Shown: piece by piece, positions 26,621-36,836 of the stretch
Layout: every line of letters starts with the position of its first letter
Numbering within the stretch: the first letter of the stretch is position 1
Assembly: GCA_937928045.1 (NCBI GenBank)
Contig: CALFWO010000025.1
Location: 1 to 64,000, forward strand
Origin: an uncultured Saprospiraceae bacterium
GTDB lineage: Bacteria; Bacteroidota; Bacteroidia; Chitinophagales; Saprospiraceae
Direction: 5' to 3'
Length of the DNA stretch: 64,000 nucleotides
The notes under the pieces: generated by a model
What the model saw: the letters and a program-made list of their open reading frames with translations, nothing else
Told to the model about the DNA's origin: nothing
Databases searched by the model: none
Program-made: the position numbers and the translations under genes

Positions 26621-29600
26621 TTATTCTTTTTCCAAGGCTTCGATTCGAAGCACTAATTTTTCCAGTAGCAATTTAATATCCTCGTTTTCTTTTTTCAAAT
26701 CTTCATTCTCTTTCACTAATTTTTCGCTGGTTTCCTTTGCTGTTTTGGATTCATCATACAATGCTTGTATAGCTGCTAAGGCCACTCCACTTGCATCCAC
26801 GGTAGAAATAGATTTATCATTTCCTCCGAGTCCAAATGTTTCATAAAATTCTTCGGCGATCGGTCCTAGGTGCGTTGCAGAACTATCCAATTTGTAATTC
26901 CATTTCAAAATATTCAATGCTGCCAATTTTACCAAAATATCTTGGGAGACGACAGATTCGAAATTATGTTTGAGGTCACGACTACTGGCGTTGGTCCAAG
27001 CCCCTCCGGTAGTTAAATGTGCGCCGCTGGCTGCTCTAATCAATTGGTCCGGGTTATCCACCACATTGTTTCCAATCAGTAAATGTCCATTTTCTAATAT
27101 CTGTAAATGTTCAGTAGTCCCAGTTCTAACGATCAGTGGATCATCAGAAGATTGGGCGTTTACTTCCAGTGTTTTAGTAGGAGTAGCATCATTGATACCT
27201 ACCATCTCGTTTCCTTTGACAGTCATAACATCACCCGCGCCGTCGATATAAAAATTAAGCAAAGCGTTATCTGTGGTTGTACTGGGTCTTGCAGCGATGG
27301 TTATGAATTCATTTGTGCTGTTAGACATCTTAATTCTAGAATATCCGCTGGTAGTTTCAATTATATTGAGATGAGGATTATTGGTATCGGAATCTCTTTT
27401 CACTTGCAATGTTCCATTCATATCTAATGCTCTTTGTGGATCATTTACATCTATTCCAAGCCGTCCATTGCGGACATCAAAGTCGAAGGAAGGCGATGAA
27501 CCTTGGGCCAAAAAGGTTCCCAATTTAAAGTGAGGTGATGGCTGGCCTTGAGCTGTACTGTTAAAGTCAAAAAGTAAATCTTCATTATTCGTAGTCAGAT
27601 CGATTACATTGCCTCCACTACCTTGAAATCTAGTAACTGTGTTTCTTGCTATATGCAAATCAGCTTCTGGTTCTTCCAGTTTTATACCTACATTCATATC
27701 TGCCCAAGTGTACTCATCATTCCCATTTTTTTGGTAAAGCCAACCTCCAAAAAGTCTGTCTAAATTCACACTGAAATTATTTGACGTAGATTCAACTTCC
27801 AAGGAATGACGTATCTCTGAATCAAAAGGATTTACTTGAAGAAAGACATTTTCGATGCCTGAATTGGTTGATGAAGTGTCCTGTTGAGTCTGCCTAATTT
27901 GTTCTAATTGATCATCTAAATAAGCTTTATTTACGGCTTCTCCAGGATTAATTGGATTTGGTAATTGCTCGATTGGAAATCCTGACATATTCAAAGGTTC
28001 CATTGCAATATGACTGCCGAGATCATCTTGAAAATTAGTTAAAGGCTCATTTATTGTAGTTAGTGATTGCCATCCTTTGCTGGTAAATCCTTCCAAGTCT
28101 GTACCATTAAATCTTATTGAACCAGGGAAAGGTATGTTGCTATTGCTCATAGCCACACTTCCCAATACTTGAAGCTTGGTAATAGGATCTTCTACATCTA
28201 TTCCAACATTTGTTGAATCCGCATTTTCAAAACTTAACTCAGAAATACATAAATCAAATGCAGTATTATCATTGTTGCTTATAGGAGAAACAGCGATTAA
28301 AATCTCGTCCGTTTCTTGCATGACAATGATTGCACTATCTGTGTTGCAGACTATTTCTTGTCCTAAGCAATCGCCATCGAAAATAGTTAAGATGATTGGT
28401 TTGGTATTATTTAATACATTGATTTTTAAATTCACATTATCCGATGCTTGGAATTGATACCAAAGTTCGCGCAAGCCATTTTGACAATTGAACTTAGCAT
28501 CATAAGCAGCATTGGTATTTCCACTTATTGCCGCATTACAACTTGATGAAGACAAACTTAAAGATATGGCATCGGAACATTCATCATTAATGGCAGGAGG
28601 CGGATAGGCAAAAACACATAACTCAACATTCAAAAATGCTTCAGCCATTTGATCATTTCGACAATTGGGATCACTGCTTTGGGCGCAGTTCGTAGTAATT
28701 TCACTCTGATCAATTGCTCCGACTATTTCAATAAAATATTGATTACCTGGGATTAAATTAGAGATATTAGAATCAAAAGCTCCACGACTACTAAATATGA
28801 TATTTCCACCACATGCGTCGTGTACTCTGAAGCTAGTGATGCTACTAAATAGTCCACTCTCTTCGGTCAAAGAAACACCAACAGCAGGTGTGGAAGGTAC
28901 GAATGAATACCATACGGTAGTCGGTCCAAAAGAACTTAAAGGAAGATTTACCAATAAGGGAGCCGTGCAGCTTAATTGTTCTAAACTACCATAGTCTTCC
29001 GCATATTCACAAAAGCTGATTGGAGGTATTTGATCAATTCCTCTTTCAATTAAAAAATTATAATAAAAATCAGATTCGATTTTAATCAATACTTCTGTTC
29101 CAGGAGGAACTCCTTCTACAACTAGGTTTGATTCAATGTCAAAAGAACCATACTCTACTAATTCGCCACAACCACCGGTATAAACAGTTACTTCAAATTG
29201 TACATCAGTAGAAAGCTCATAACTAATACCATCTTCTTTTATAAATTTATAAAAAACTCCGTCGACGGTGGTATAACTATAACCTTCTATGGGATTTAAG
29301 AAATCTGAATCGCTTAATAATTCGGCTGTAACACAAGTCTTATTTGCCCCAGCTGGCTCAGGTGAGTATACTTGACTAGAATAAACATCACTATTAGAGG
29401 CATTGGTTCTTAAGATATATTCTTTGTTTTCAGTAAGTCCAGTAAATACCACTTTGCTACCTGATGAACAAGGCTGGAATACAGTACCTCCACAGAAATC
29501 GTAAAGTTCCACAAAATACTCGGTATTCACATCCAGATATTCATCTGACTCAACAACAATAATTCCTTGATTACTTGGAGTCATTTTGTAGTAAACATCT

Positions 29601-31924
29601 GACACAGTAGGATTACAAGTATTTGTGGGTGTACTATTAAATTCCCCTTGCTTATTTAATTCTGTAGGTCCGTTATTAATTTCTATGTCAGAAGAACTTA
29701 GGCAAACGTCATTTTCAGCAAGAACTTCAATAGAACGATACATGACATCCCCTCTCTGTTGGCTACGTGGCAAGGACAATCTCAAATAATATTCGATCCC
29801 AGTAGGTAGTTCGACTATTCTAGAATTGTCCTTTAGATTAAAACATTCAATTTCTGACAAAGATTCACAGCTTCCAGAATAAATATTAAAATAAACATTT
29901 TTATCAGCGGTTAGCTCTATGGCATTTGATCCACTTGGAATTTGAAATTGGTACCAAGCATCATTAAAGGAACTACTGGCACAGATAGCTGGGTCTAAAA
30001 TATCATAGGCCTTAAGATTAGACTCGTCAAAAACTTCAAATCCCGTATTTAAATTAATTAATTCAGGGTTTTCACAATTGGAGTCACTGTCAAAGTTTTT
30101 AGTTAAAAGTATTCTTTGGTCAGCAGATAAATTTGCACTTAGTATATACGTCGTGTTAGGTTCAAATGCAACTCCGACTTCTAGATTTCCGGGAACCTCA
30201 TCTGAAAAACAAGCTAAAGGTGTTAAATTGGAACATGAACCTTCATATACCGTAATTCCTTTTCCGATGTTCCAATAAGTCTCCTCTCCAAAAGTAGCTT
30301 CATACCATAAGGTAGGTAGTTGCTCATTATCATTATTGGGGAAGCAAGAAGGAATACCAGAATTATCAGGAGTTGCTAAACTAAAATCATAAGGAGGGCG
30401 AATGGAAGTTTTTGGAATAAATAATTCTGCACCTGCACAATTATTGTTAGCGGGGACACTACCTGAGATTATCGATCCATTTACTCTGAAAGAAAAATCA
30501 GTTATAGCGCCTGACGAACTGCTGAGTTTCATCCTCACTACTTTGTTAGGGGTACTTAAAAATTCGAAACTTTGCCCAGCTGAATTAAAAATTTGGTGGG
30601 CAAACTCTACCTGATTAACACAGTTGTTTCCATTGTAAAAAGTAACTTCGAAAGGATTGCTGGATGTACTAACAAAGGTTAAATTATGCGGATTGTTTAA
30701 TCCTTGAATTTTGTACCAGTGCTCTGGTGCATATAGAAAATTTCCCGTTTGGCTAAAACTATTAATGAGGACACCATCTGCCTCCGAACAAATAGTATTG
30801 CTAACTGCGGGTAAATACTCTTCTATTCTAAATGTCTGATCATTAAATCCTGTAGTCATATGTTTTTGCAAATAGTAAGTTTGACCAGGTGTCAAATTAA
30901 GAAAAAAGTTCTCTTGCCAAGGGCTAACAATAATTTGATTAGATGGATTGTCTAGAATAAGTTGATCTGATCCATTACCGCCATAAATAACAACTGCTCC
31001 AGACACGGGGGCTACGAAAGAATAAAATCCTGATCTAAATAAAACAGGAGGGGTTCGGCTAAAATTCCTCGAATTATAAATTACATCTTGATCCAGCGAA
31101 ATGCTCGTTGCACCTGATATTTCATCATTGATTGCTCTCTCAGCAGTGGATATTCTAAAATATTCGAAGTTAGATTTAATGGTATATATTTCTCCGCTTC
31201 GCAGCACTTGAGAAGTGTTAGGTGTTAAAGATGAACAAGTTCCTGTAAATATGTCACCTGATGAACTTTCTAGAACACGATCTTCACTAAGTGTTACTTT
31301 AAAGTAAAGGTTTCCAGTTTCTGTTCCTTCTGGTAAATCATAACTATAGCGAAAGGCATTTGATGAATTTAACGTAATAGTTTGGGAACCCGAACAGCTG
31401 AAATCTGGTAAATCCTCGAAGAAATCCATCTGCCATGAAAATCCATCCTGATCTGAATCATATCCTATACCTGGACCAAGCAATCGCAACCGCTGAACGA
31501 AGTAAGTCGTATTGGGTGAAAGCTGATATACCGGAGCTCCATTGATTTCTGTTACTGGTAATTTGCTTGAAAGGTCACATGAGGTATAGATATTAAAATT
31601 TGCCACATAAACCTCTGAAAAAGGATTTTGATTTGTTTCCCTAGATAGGGCGGAAACGTACTCAAAATTTCCACTATTAAATTGGAAGAATAAATCCCTT
31701 CCTCCATAGTTAACTGCTGGGTCATTTAGTACTGCTGGACAGGACTCATTTAGCCCACTATTTGCATAAGCTGGCCAATTGATTGGTGGTAAAAACATAT
31801 TACCAGATGAACTTATTGACCTAGTCGGATTTCCAATAGAGCAAGAACTGCTGTAACTATTGACGTAATTAGCAAAAAGATTGCAAAATGTTAAGGATAA
31901 AATGATTGTTAAAAGGACTCGCAT
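26621..31924 (-). CDS. Giant secreted protein with repeated beta modules and C-terminal S74 (tail-spike chaperone) domain
   Basis: The 1767-residue protein has a signal peptide (about 1-18). Residues ~25-1230 contain roughly eight to nine modules of ~130 residues with conserved pieces such as (I/V)Y(T/S)G(S)C..L..(I)(E)CF and a closing G..Y(F)L, similar to pre-peptidase C-terminal or jelly-roll domains. From ~1230 the protein becomes tail-fibre-like (LGIDVNDPQRALDMNGTLQV). The end is a Peptidase_S74 intramolecular chaperone: SSRDLKHNFESV with the Ser...Lys pair used for self-cleavage, then LGPIAEEFYETFGLG and a terminal coiled coil. No T9SS sorting domain was found. S74 domains normally trimerise and cut themselves off, as in phage tail spikes. 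Confidence 0.85.
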   Translation of the reverse strand: MRVLLTIILSLTFCNLFANYVNSYSSSCSIGNPTRSISSSGNMFLPPINWPAYANSGLNESCPAVLNDPAVNYGGRDLFFQFNSGNFEYVSALSRETNQNPFSEVYVANFNIYTSCDLSSKLPVTEINGAPVYQLSPNTTYFVQRLRLLGPGIGYDSDQDGFSWQMDFFEDLPDFSCSGSQTITLNSSNAFRYSYDLPEGTETGNLYFKVTLSEDRVLESSSGDIFTGTCSSLTPNTSQVLRSGEIYTIKSNFEYFRISTAERAINDEISGATSISLDQDVIYNSRNFSRTPPVLFRSGFYSFVAPVSGAVVIYGGNGSDQLILDNPSNQIIVSPWQENFFLNLTPGQTYYLQKHMTTGFNDQTFRIEEYLPAVSNTICSEADGVLINSFSQTGNFLYAPEHWYKIQGLNNPHNLTFVSTSSNPFEVTFYNGNNCVNQVEFAHQIFNSAGQSFEFLSTPNKVVRMKLSSSSGAITDFSFRVNGSIISGSVPANNNCAGAELFIPKTSIRPPYDFSLATPDNSGIPSCFPNNDNEQLPTLWYEATFGEETYWNIGKGITVYEGSCSNLTPLACFSDEVPGNLEVGVAFEPNTTYILSANLSADQRILLTKNFDSDSNCENPELINLNTGFEVFDESNLKAYDILDPAICASSSFNDAWYQFQIPSGSNAIELTADKNVYFNIYSGSCESLSEIECFNLKDNSRIVELPTGIEYYLRLSLPRSQQRGDVMYRSIEVLAENDVCLSSSDIEINNGPTELNKQGEFNSTPTNTCNPTVSDVYYKMTPSNQGIIVVESDEYLDVNTEYFVELYDFCGGTVFQPCSSGSKVVFTGLTENKEYILRTNASNSDVYSSQVYSPEPAGANKTCVTAELLSDSDFLNPIEGYSYTTVDGVFYKFIKEDGISYELSTDVQFEVTVYTGGCGELVEYGSFDIESNLVVEGVPPGTEVLIKIESDFYYNFLIERGIDQIPPISFCEYAEDYGSLEQLSCTAPLLVNLPLSSFGPTTVWYSFVPSTPAVGVSLTEESGLFSSITSFRVHDACGGNIIFSSRGAFDSNISNLIPGNQYFIEIVGAIDQSEITTNCAQSSDPNCRNDQMAEAFLNVELCVFAYPPPAINDECSDAISLSLSSSSCNAAISGNTNAAYDAKFNCQNGLRELWYQFQASDNVNLKINVLNNTKPIILTIFDGDCLGQEIVCNTDSAIIVMQETDEILIAVSPISNNDNTAFDLCISELSFENADSTNVGIDVEDPITKLQVLGSVAMSNSNIPFPGSIRFNGTDLEGFTSKGWQSLTTINEPLTNFQDDLGSHIAMEPLNMSGFPIEQLPNPINPGEAVNKAYLDDQLEQIRQTQQDTSSTNSGIENVFLQVNPFDSEIRHSLEVESTSNNFSVNLDRLFGGWLYQKNGNDEYTWADMNVGIKLEEPEADLHIARNTVTRFQGSGGNVIDLTTNNEDLLFDFNSTAQGQPSPHFKLGTFLAQGSSPSFDFDVRNGRLGIDVNDPQRALDMNGTLQVKRDSDTNNPHLNIIETTSGYSRIKMSNSTNEFITIAARPSTTTDNALLNFYIDGAGDVMTVKGNEMVGINDATPTKTLEVNAQSSDDPLIVRTGTTEHLQILENGHLLIGNNVVDNPDQLIRAASGAHLTTGGAWTNASSRDLKHNFESVVSQDILVKLAALNILKWNYKLDSSATHLGPIAEEFYETFGLGGNDKSISTVDASGVALAAIQALYDESKTAKETSEKLVKENEDLKKENEDIKLLLEKLVLRIEALEKE

Positions 31925-32146
31925 AAGGATATTTGATTTGGAACAAATATCAGCTTACTAAAGCATCAATCATTCATCCTTTAGGGTGAATTTCAGCTGG
32001 ATTACTAATTTAAGTTTCGGCATTAAGCGTAGTCCATATACTTCTTAGAAATCCAACAACTATTTTAATAAATGTTTAATGGTAAGTCTTTTTACAAACC
32101 AAGTTAGGTCAAAATATCCTCAGGATTAACTAAAGCAAACCCTCAA

Positions 32147-32172
32147 GCTCCGATCACAATCAACGTTTTCCA
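32147..32172 (-). repeat. Short interspersed sequence, copy 3
   Basis: This stretch just downstream of the ACP phosphodiesterase gene reads GKTLIVIGA in one minus-strand frame and is similar in DNA to 26333-26360 and, more weakly, to 26582-26608. All three lie downstream of minus-strand genes. The element type is unknown. Confidence 0.35.
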
Positions 32173-32185
32173 CTCCCCCCAACCC

Positions 32186-32773
32186 TCACACATTCAACTC
32201 ACAAAACACCCGACTCATTTCTTGCAACTCTGGAAAGAATTTCAAAAATCCCGCTTCGTAAAAAGCATAATCTTTGTAAAAATCTTCGACAGCATTGGGT
32301 AAACTATTTTCAAATTTTACGCGTTTGGTTAATCTTTCGAAAGTGTATTCAAGTCCGCTGCGATGTTCGTAACTCATGAGCCAATTTCCCTTGATCATGG
32401 CGGGAAGGGATTTCATTAATTTCTTGGGTAGGATGTCGTAGTGCGATTCTAGTTGCTTGTAGGTGTGGGTGGCGAATAGATCAATGTGGACATCGGAATA
32501 ATTGTTCCAATTTCTGGCGAGCAGGTGATCGTAGCAGATGTCCAATACAACTGGGGCATATTTCCCCTGGTGTTTTCTAAGACGCGATAGACCTTCTTTT
32601 ACGATCTTATGATCATCGGTGAACTCATCTATCATTCGATGCAGTTTTATACCAACTTGAATTTTATCGTCGAAATCTTTCTCTTGTGGCTTAGTGATGA
32701 AGTCGGTGATGAAGTTGCCGATCAGGATGTCTTCGTTATAATTGGAAAGTAGCAAATGAGCCAAATAATTCAT
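32186..32773 (-). CDS. acpH: Acyl carrier protein phosphodiesterase (AcpH family)
   Basis: The 195-residue protein opens with MNYLAHLLLSNYNEDILIGN and contains GIKLHRMIDEFTDDH near residues 42-56 and DICYDHLLARNW near 78-89. These His and Asp positions match the metal-dependent HD-like site of AcpH, which removes the phosphopantetheine arm from acyl carrier protein. Length fits the family. It is a single gene, divergent from ychF, with a 102-base gap that contains the ychF promoter. Confidence 0.9.
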   Translation of the reverse strand: MNYLAHLLLSNYNEDILIGNFITDFITKPQEKDFDDKIQVGIKLHRMIDEFTDDHKIVKEGLSRLRKHQGKYAPVVLDICYDHLLARNWNNYSDVHIDLFATHTYKQLESHYDILPKKLMKSLPAMIKGNWLMSYEHRSGLEYTFERLTKRVKFENSLPNAVEDFYKDYAFYEAGFLKFFPELQEMSRVFCELNV

Positions 32774-32796
32774 GTGGTAGTTATATCCCGAAGCTG

Positions 32797-32827
32797 TTGA
32801 ATCGAGTTGTGAAAAAAACTATCTTTG
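32797..32827 (+). promoter_or_regulatory. Bacteroidota promoter of ychF
   Basis: TATCTTTG at 32820-32827 is a perfect TAnnTTTG box; TTG at 32797-32799 lies 20 bases upstream as a -33 element. The start codon of ychF is 49 bases further on. Confidence 0.6.
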
Positions 32828-32875
32828 CGCCGCCTAAAGCAAGGCATTATTTTATAAAAATTCAAAGCTAGTCAA

Positions 32876-33973
32876 ATGGCCTTAAAGTGTGGAATCGTTG
32901 GGTTACCAAATGTTGGAAAATCAACCTTATTTAATGCATTAACGTCTGGAAAGGCCTTAGCAGCCAATTATCCATTCGCAACCAAGGATCCGAATGTAGG
33001 GATGATCCATGTTCCGGATACGCGCATGGATCAACTAGCGGCTTTGGTGAATCCTCAAAAGACGATTCCTACGACTATTGAGATTGTAGATATTGCAGGA
33101 TTGATTAAGGGAGCTTCACAAGGGGAAGGGCTTGGTAATCAATTCCTTGCGAATATCAGAGAAGTAGATGCCATTGTTCATGTGGTTCGATGCTTTGAAA
33201 ATGAAAATGTCGTGCATGTGGATGGATCGGTTGATCCGGTGAGAGATAAGGAGATTATTGATACCGAGTTGATTCTGAAAGACATAGACACTGTTGAAAA
33301 GCGTTTAGAGAAGTTAAAGAAAGCGGCAAAAACCGCTGAAAAAGAGGCGGTTAGAAAACTTGGTACTGCGGAAAAAATATTGGCACACCTTAACGAAGAG
33401 CAACCTGCACGAAAATTAGAATTGGATGAAGATGAGATGGCGCTGTTCAATGAGATGCAATTGTTAACAGCAAAGCCGATTTTATATGTCTGCAATGTTG
33501 ATGAAGATTCTGTAAAGGATGGAAACGAGCACACCAAGCGATTTGTGGAGGCAGTAGCTGGAGAAAATGCAGAAACGATCTATATCTCTGCTGGAATTGA
33601 AGCTGATATTGCGGAATTAGACACCAAAGAGGAGAGATTGGAATTCTTGGAAGATATGGGTCTAACTGAGCCTGGCGTAAACAAGTTGATCCAAGCTTGT
33701 TACAAGCTGCTCAACTTAATCACTTATTTCACAGCCGGAGAAAAAGAAGTTCGTGCTTGGACAATCATCAACGGCACCAAGGCTCCTGGCGCAGCTGGCG
33801 TAATTCATACTGATTTCGAAAAAGGATTTATCCGAGCGGAAGTGATCAAGTATGCTGACTTTGTGGAGTACAAATCTGAATCTGCAGCTCGAGATGCCGG
33901 AAAACAAGGTATTGAGGGAAAAGAATATGTGGTGACCGATGGTGATGTGATGCACTTTAGGTTCAATGTTTAA
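32876..33973 (+). CDS. ychF: Ribosome-binding ATPase YchF (Obg-family)
   Basis: The 365-residue protein matches YchF along its length: P-loop GLPNVGKST near 8-16, YPFATKDPNVGMIHVPD near 36-52 containing switch I, DIAGLIKGASQGEGLGNQFL near 73-92, the NVDE motif near 201-204 that favours ATP over GTP, and the C-terminal TGS-like domain with TYFTAGEKEVRAWTI and ADFVEYKSE. It binds the ribosome and links translation with redox stress. Very high conservation indicates a normal housekeeping gene. Confidence 0.97.
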   Translation: MALKCGIVGLPNVGKSTLFNALTSGKALAANYPFATKDPNVGMIHVPDTRMDQLAALVNPQKTIPTTIEIVDIAGLIKGASQGEGLGNQFLANIREVDAIVHVVRCFENENVVHVDGSVDPVRDKEIIDTELILKDIDTVEKRLEKLKKAAKTAEKEAVRKLGTAEKILAHLNEEQPARKLELDEDEMALFNEMQLLTAKPILYVCNVDEDSVKDGNEHTKRFVEAVAGENAETIYISAGIEADIAELDTKEERLEFLEDMGLTEPGVNKLIQACYKLLNLITYFTAGEKEVRAWTIINGTKAPGAAGVIHTDFEKGFIRAEVIKYADFVEYKSESAARDAGKQGIEGKEYVVTDGDVMHFRFNV

Positions 33974-34006
33974 AAAAAGATTGATTTTTAATCATGATAT
34001 CAACAT

Positions 34007-34576
34007 TTGCTTTACCTAATCAATAAGCCTTTTGGCACGTTAAGTCAATTCACTAGAGAACATCCCAGCCACAATGTTCTTGGCGACTTATACGACTTTC
34101 CCAAAGACGTTTACCCCATTGGTCGATTGGATAAGGACAGTGAAGGATTGCTATTGCTTTCTGCTGATAAAAAGTGGAACAATCAGATTCTCGACCCCAA
34201 GCGTAAATTGACTAAGGAGTATTGGGTGCAAGTGGAAGGCGCTCCAAATGCAACTGATTTAAGTGCCTTTGGCAAAGGCATTACGATCAAACTAAAATCC
34301 GGTCCTTACAAATGCTTGCCAACCTCGGCTGAAATCATGGCCCCCCCAGATAATATCTGGGACAGAATTCCTCCAATTCGAGAGCGAAAAAATATTCCAA
34401 CAACCTGGTTGAAGATTCAATTGCAGGAGGGTAAGAATAGGCAAGTTCGTAAAATGTGTGCGAAAATTGGATTCCCTGTATTGAGGCTCATACGTTGGCG
34501 TATTGGTAATTGGACCTTGAAAGGCGTTTCTTCAGGAGATGTGGTCCTAATTGATCCTGCAAAATCTCCAAATTAG
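34007..34576 (+). CDS. rluE: 23S rRNA pseudouridine synthase, RluE/RsuA family
   Basis: The start is a TTG at 34007: a stop codon lies three codons upstream in frame (33995) and the only nearby ATG (33994) is out of frame, while the encoded LYLINKPFGTLSQFT opening aligns with the family start. The catalytic Asp lies in GRLDKDSEGLLLL near residues 39-51, followed by KEYWVQVEG and the closing EGKNRQVRKMCAKIGFPVLR motif. RluE modifies U2457 of 23S rRNA in E. coli. The 189-residue length fits; there is no S4 domain, as expected for RluE. Confidence 0.9.
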   Translation: MLYLINKPFGTLSQFTREHPSHNVLGDLYDFPKDVYPIGRLDKDSEGLLLLSADKKWNNQILDPKRKLTKEYWVQVEGAPNATDLSAFGKGITIKLKSGPYKCLPTSAEIMAPPDNIWDRIPPIRERKNIPTTWLKIQLQEGKNRQVRKMCAKIGFPVLRLIRWRIGNWTLKGVSSGDVVLIDPAKSPN

Positions 34577-34621
34577 TCATCTTAAAACTTCTGCTTACAT
34601 AGAGATTATGTAACTTCGGGC

Positions 34622-36706
34622 ATGCGATTAGCCCAGGCTTCTTTTCTCCTTTTCTTTCTGTTGTTTACGACAGTAAGTTCTTGGGCTCAGCGCGATTCTA
34701 CCCTAGATGTCAACGAATTTTTAAATCCTGATTTGATCGAGGATTTCGTGGCTGATGGCGACAACAATTTTGAGTTTGATGCCTTCCTAGATGCCTTGAA
34801 TGTTTATCGCAAAAAACCACTTAATTTAAATAAAGCGGGTGCTGCAGACTTGGCGGCTTTGCGTATGTTGTCTCCGAGTCAAGTAGATGCTTTCATTGCG
34901 CATCGTTCCAGATTTGGTGACTTCATAAGCATATATGAACTTCAGGTAATTCCAGGCTTCACCCCAGAGTTGATTCGAGCAATGGAACCTTTTGTCAAAC
35001 TAAGCGGGGATCTCGATGATTATGGAATCAAGCTTGGAAAAATGATTACTACAGGCTCCAATGAATTGTATTTACGTTGGAATCAGTTCTTCCCTAGAAC
35101 TTCGAACTATGATATTCGAGAAGAGGAAGATGCTCCGCGCTTTGAAGGAAATCCGGCGCGCTATTATCTAAGATATCGACACAGTAATTCCAATAAATTA
35201 AGTTATGGATTCACTGCGGAAAAAGATCCAGGTGAAGCTTTCTTCAAAAAATCTAACAAGCAAGGTTTCGATTTTTATTCTGCGCACTTTTATATGAAGA
35301 ATTATAAAAAGTGGTTAAAATCCTTGGCGATTGGAGACTTTAGATTAAGCATGGGACAGGGCCTAATTTTCTATTCAGGATTTGGGGCAAGAAAAGGAGG
35401 ACAAGTTATTCAAATCAAAAGAGGAACTTCGGGCTTGGCAGCTTTTCGATCTGTAGATGAAAACAATTATCTACGAGGAGCAGGAACGGAAATAGAAGTT
35501 TTAGATAATCTGAGCATTATGGCTTTTGGTTCGGTTAGAAAAAGAGATGCCAATCAAACTACCTTAGAAGGCATTGATGATGAAATTTTGGGAGTTACTT
35601 CTTTGCTTTCAGCAGGCCTACACAGAACGGAGAATGAGATTGAAGATGAAAAAAGTATTGATCAATATACCGCAGGTGGATATATTAAATATGAACTTCC
35701 AAAACTCAAGGTTGCTGCAAACTTAGTACATCACCAATTGTCAATTCCGTTAGAATTAAATTTAAAACCTTATAATCAGTTTTATTTTCAGGGAGATCGA
35801 ATCACCAATGCTTCATTTGACTATCGATATCAATTTCGTAATATTAATATATTCGGTGAATGGGCCATTAGTAGCAATGGAGGGACCGCCTATACCAATG
35901 GTTTAATTATCAATTTAAATCGAATCGCAGATATCGCAGTATTGAATAGGAATTTTTCAAGGGATTATCAAACGCTAAATCCAGCACCTTTTGCGGAAAC
36001 TTCCAATGCCCGAAATGAGCGCGGTACTTACATCGGATTTGATATCAAGCCTAATATCCATTGGCAGCTTTCGGCCTACTACGATTTGTACGAATTCAAT
36101 TGGTTGAGATTTACCGCAGATGCACCTAGCAATGGCCAAGATTTCAGAGGGCGATTGACCTACAAGATCAAGCGAAAATTAGAGACTTATCTAGAATACC
36201 GACAAGAAACTAGACAAGACAATCAGCCTGGCAATACCACAGCTTTTGACTTCTTGGTTCCAAATAAGCGTGTACAAGCTAGGTGGCACTTAAAATACAA
36301 CGTGAATAAAGCCTTGACTTGGCGTTCTAGGTTTGACTGGGGATTCTCGGAAGTTGACGGAGAAAAGCAGTTTGGAACAGCGGTATACCAAGATTTTGTT
36401 TATAAACCAATTGGAATTCCATTGTCTTTTACCTCCAGAATAGCCTTTTTCGACACTGAAAGTTACCGCATTAGATTCTACTCTTATGAAAACAATTTGT
36501 TAGGTTTTTTCAGTATTCCCGCCTATTTCGGCAAAGGAATGCGCTACTATCTCAATTTGCGTTATAGAGGAATTCGCAATGTCACACTTGAAGCAAGATA
36601 TGCTCAAACCTTGTTTCCTGATGCTGTGGCCATATTATCGACAGAAGGTATCGCCTTGGGAAATGTCCGAAGAGAATTAGGACTTCAAATGAAATTAAAA
36701 TTCTAA
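34622..36706 (+). CDS. Outer-membrane beta-barrel protein with ComEA-like helix-hairpin-helix domain
   Basis: The 694-residue protein has a signal peptide (about 1-22, ending SSWAQ). Residues ~60-125 form two helix-hairpin-helix units (PLNLNKAGAADLAALRMLSP, then FGDFISIYELQVIPGF) of the ComEA type, which bind DNA or serve protein contacts. The remainder is a series of alternating aromatic strands ending in Phe (LGLQMKLKF), typical of an outer-membrane barrel. Many Bacteroidota carry such a protein of unknown function; a role in DNA uptake is possible but unproven. Confidence 0.82.
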   Translation: MRLAQASFLLFFLLFTTVSSWAQRDSTLDVNEFLNPDLIEDFVADGDNNFEFDAFLDALNVYRKKPLNLNKAGAADLAALRMLSPSQVDAFIAHRSRFGDFISIYELQVIPGFTPELIRAMEPFVKLSGDLDDYGIKLGKMITTGSNELYLRWNQFFPRTSNYDIREEEDAPRFEGNPARYYLRYRHSNSNKLSYGFTAEKDPGEAFFKKSNKQGFDFYSAHFYMKNYKKWLKSLAIGDFRLSMGQGLIFYSGFGARKGGQVIQIKRGTSGLAAFRSVDENNYLRGAGTEIEVLDNLSIMAFGSVRKRDANQTTLEGIDDEILGVTSLLSAGLHRTENEIEDEKSIDQYTAGGYIKYELPKLKVAANLVHHQLSIPLELNLKPYNQFYFQGDRITNASFDYRYQFRNINIFGEWAISSNGGTAYTNGLIINLNRIADIAVLNRNFSRDYQTLNPAPFAETSNARNERGTYIGFDIKPNIHWQLSAYYDLYEFNWLRFTADAPSNGQDFRGRLTYKIKRKLETYLEYRQETRQDNQPGNTTAFDFLVPNKRVQARWHLKYNVNKALTWRSRFDWGFSEVDGEKQFGTAVYQDFVYKPIGIPLSFTSRIAFFDTESYRIRFYSYENNLLGFFSIPAYFGKGMRYYLNLRYRGIRNVTLEARYAQTLFPDAVAILSTEGIALGNVRRELGLQMKLKF

Positions 36707-36836
36707 GAAAGACTGATTAGAACTGGAAGCTTCATCATCTTTTGTTTTTTAATGACTAAAGGCCTACATAAAACTGAAACTCAAGCACAAGTCTTGCGTT
36801 AACAACAGGTCACCTGCTCGATATAATGGCAACATA

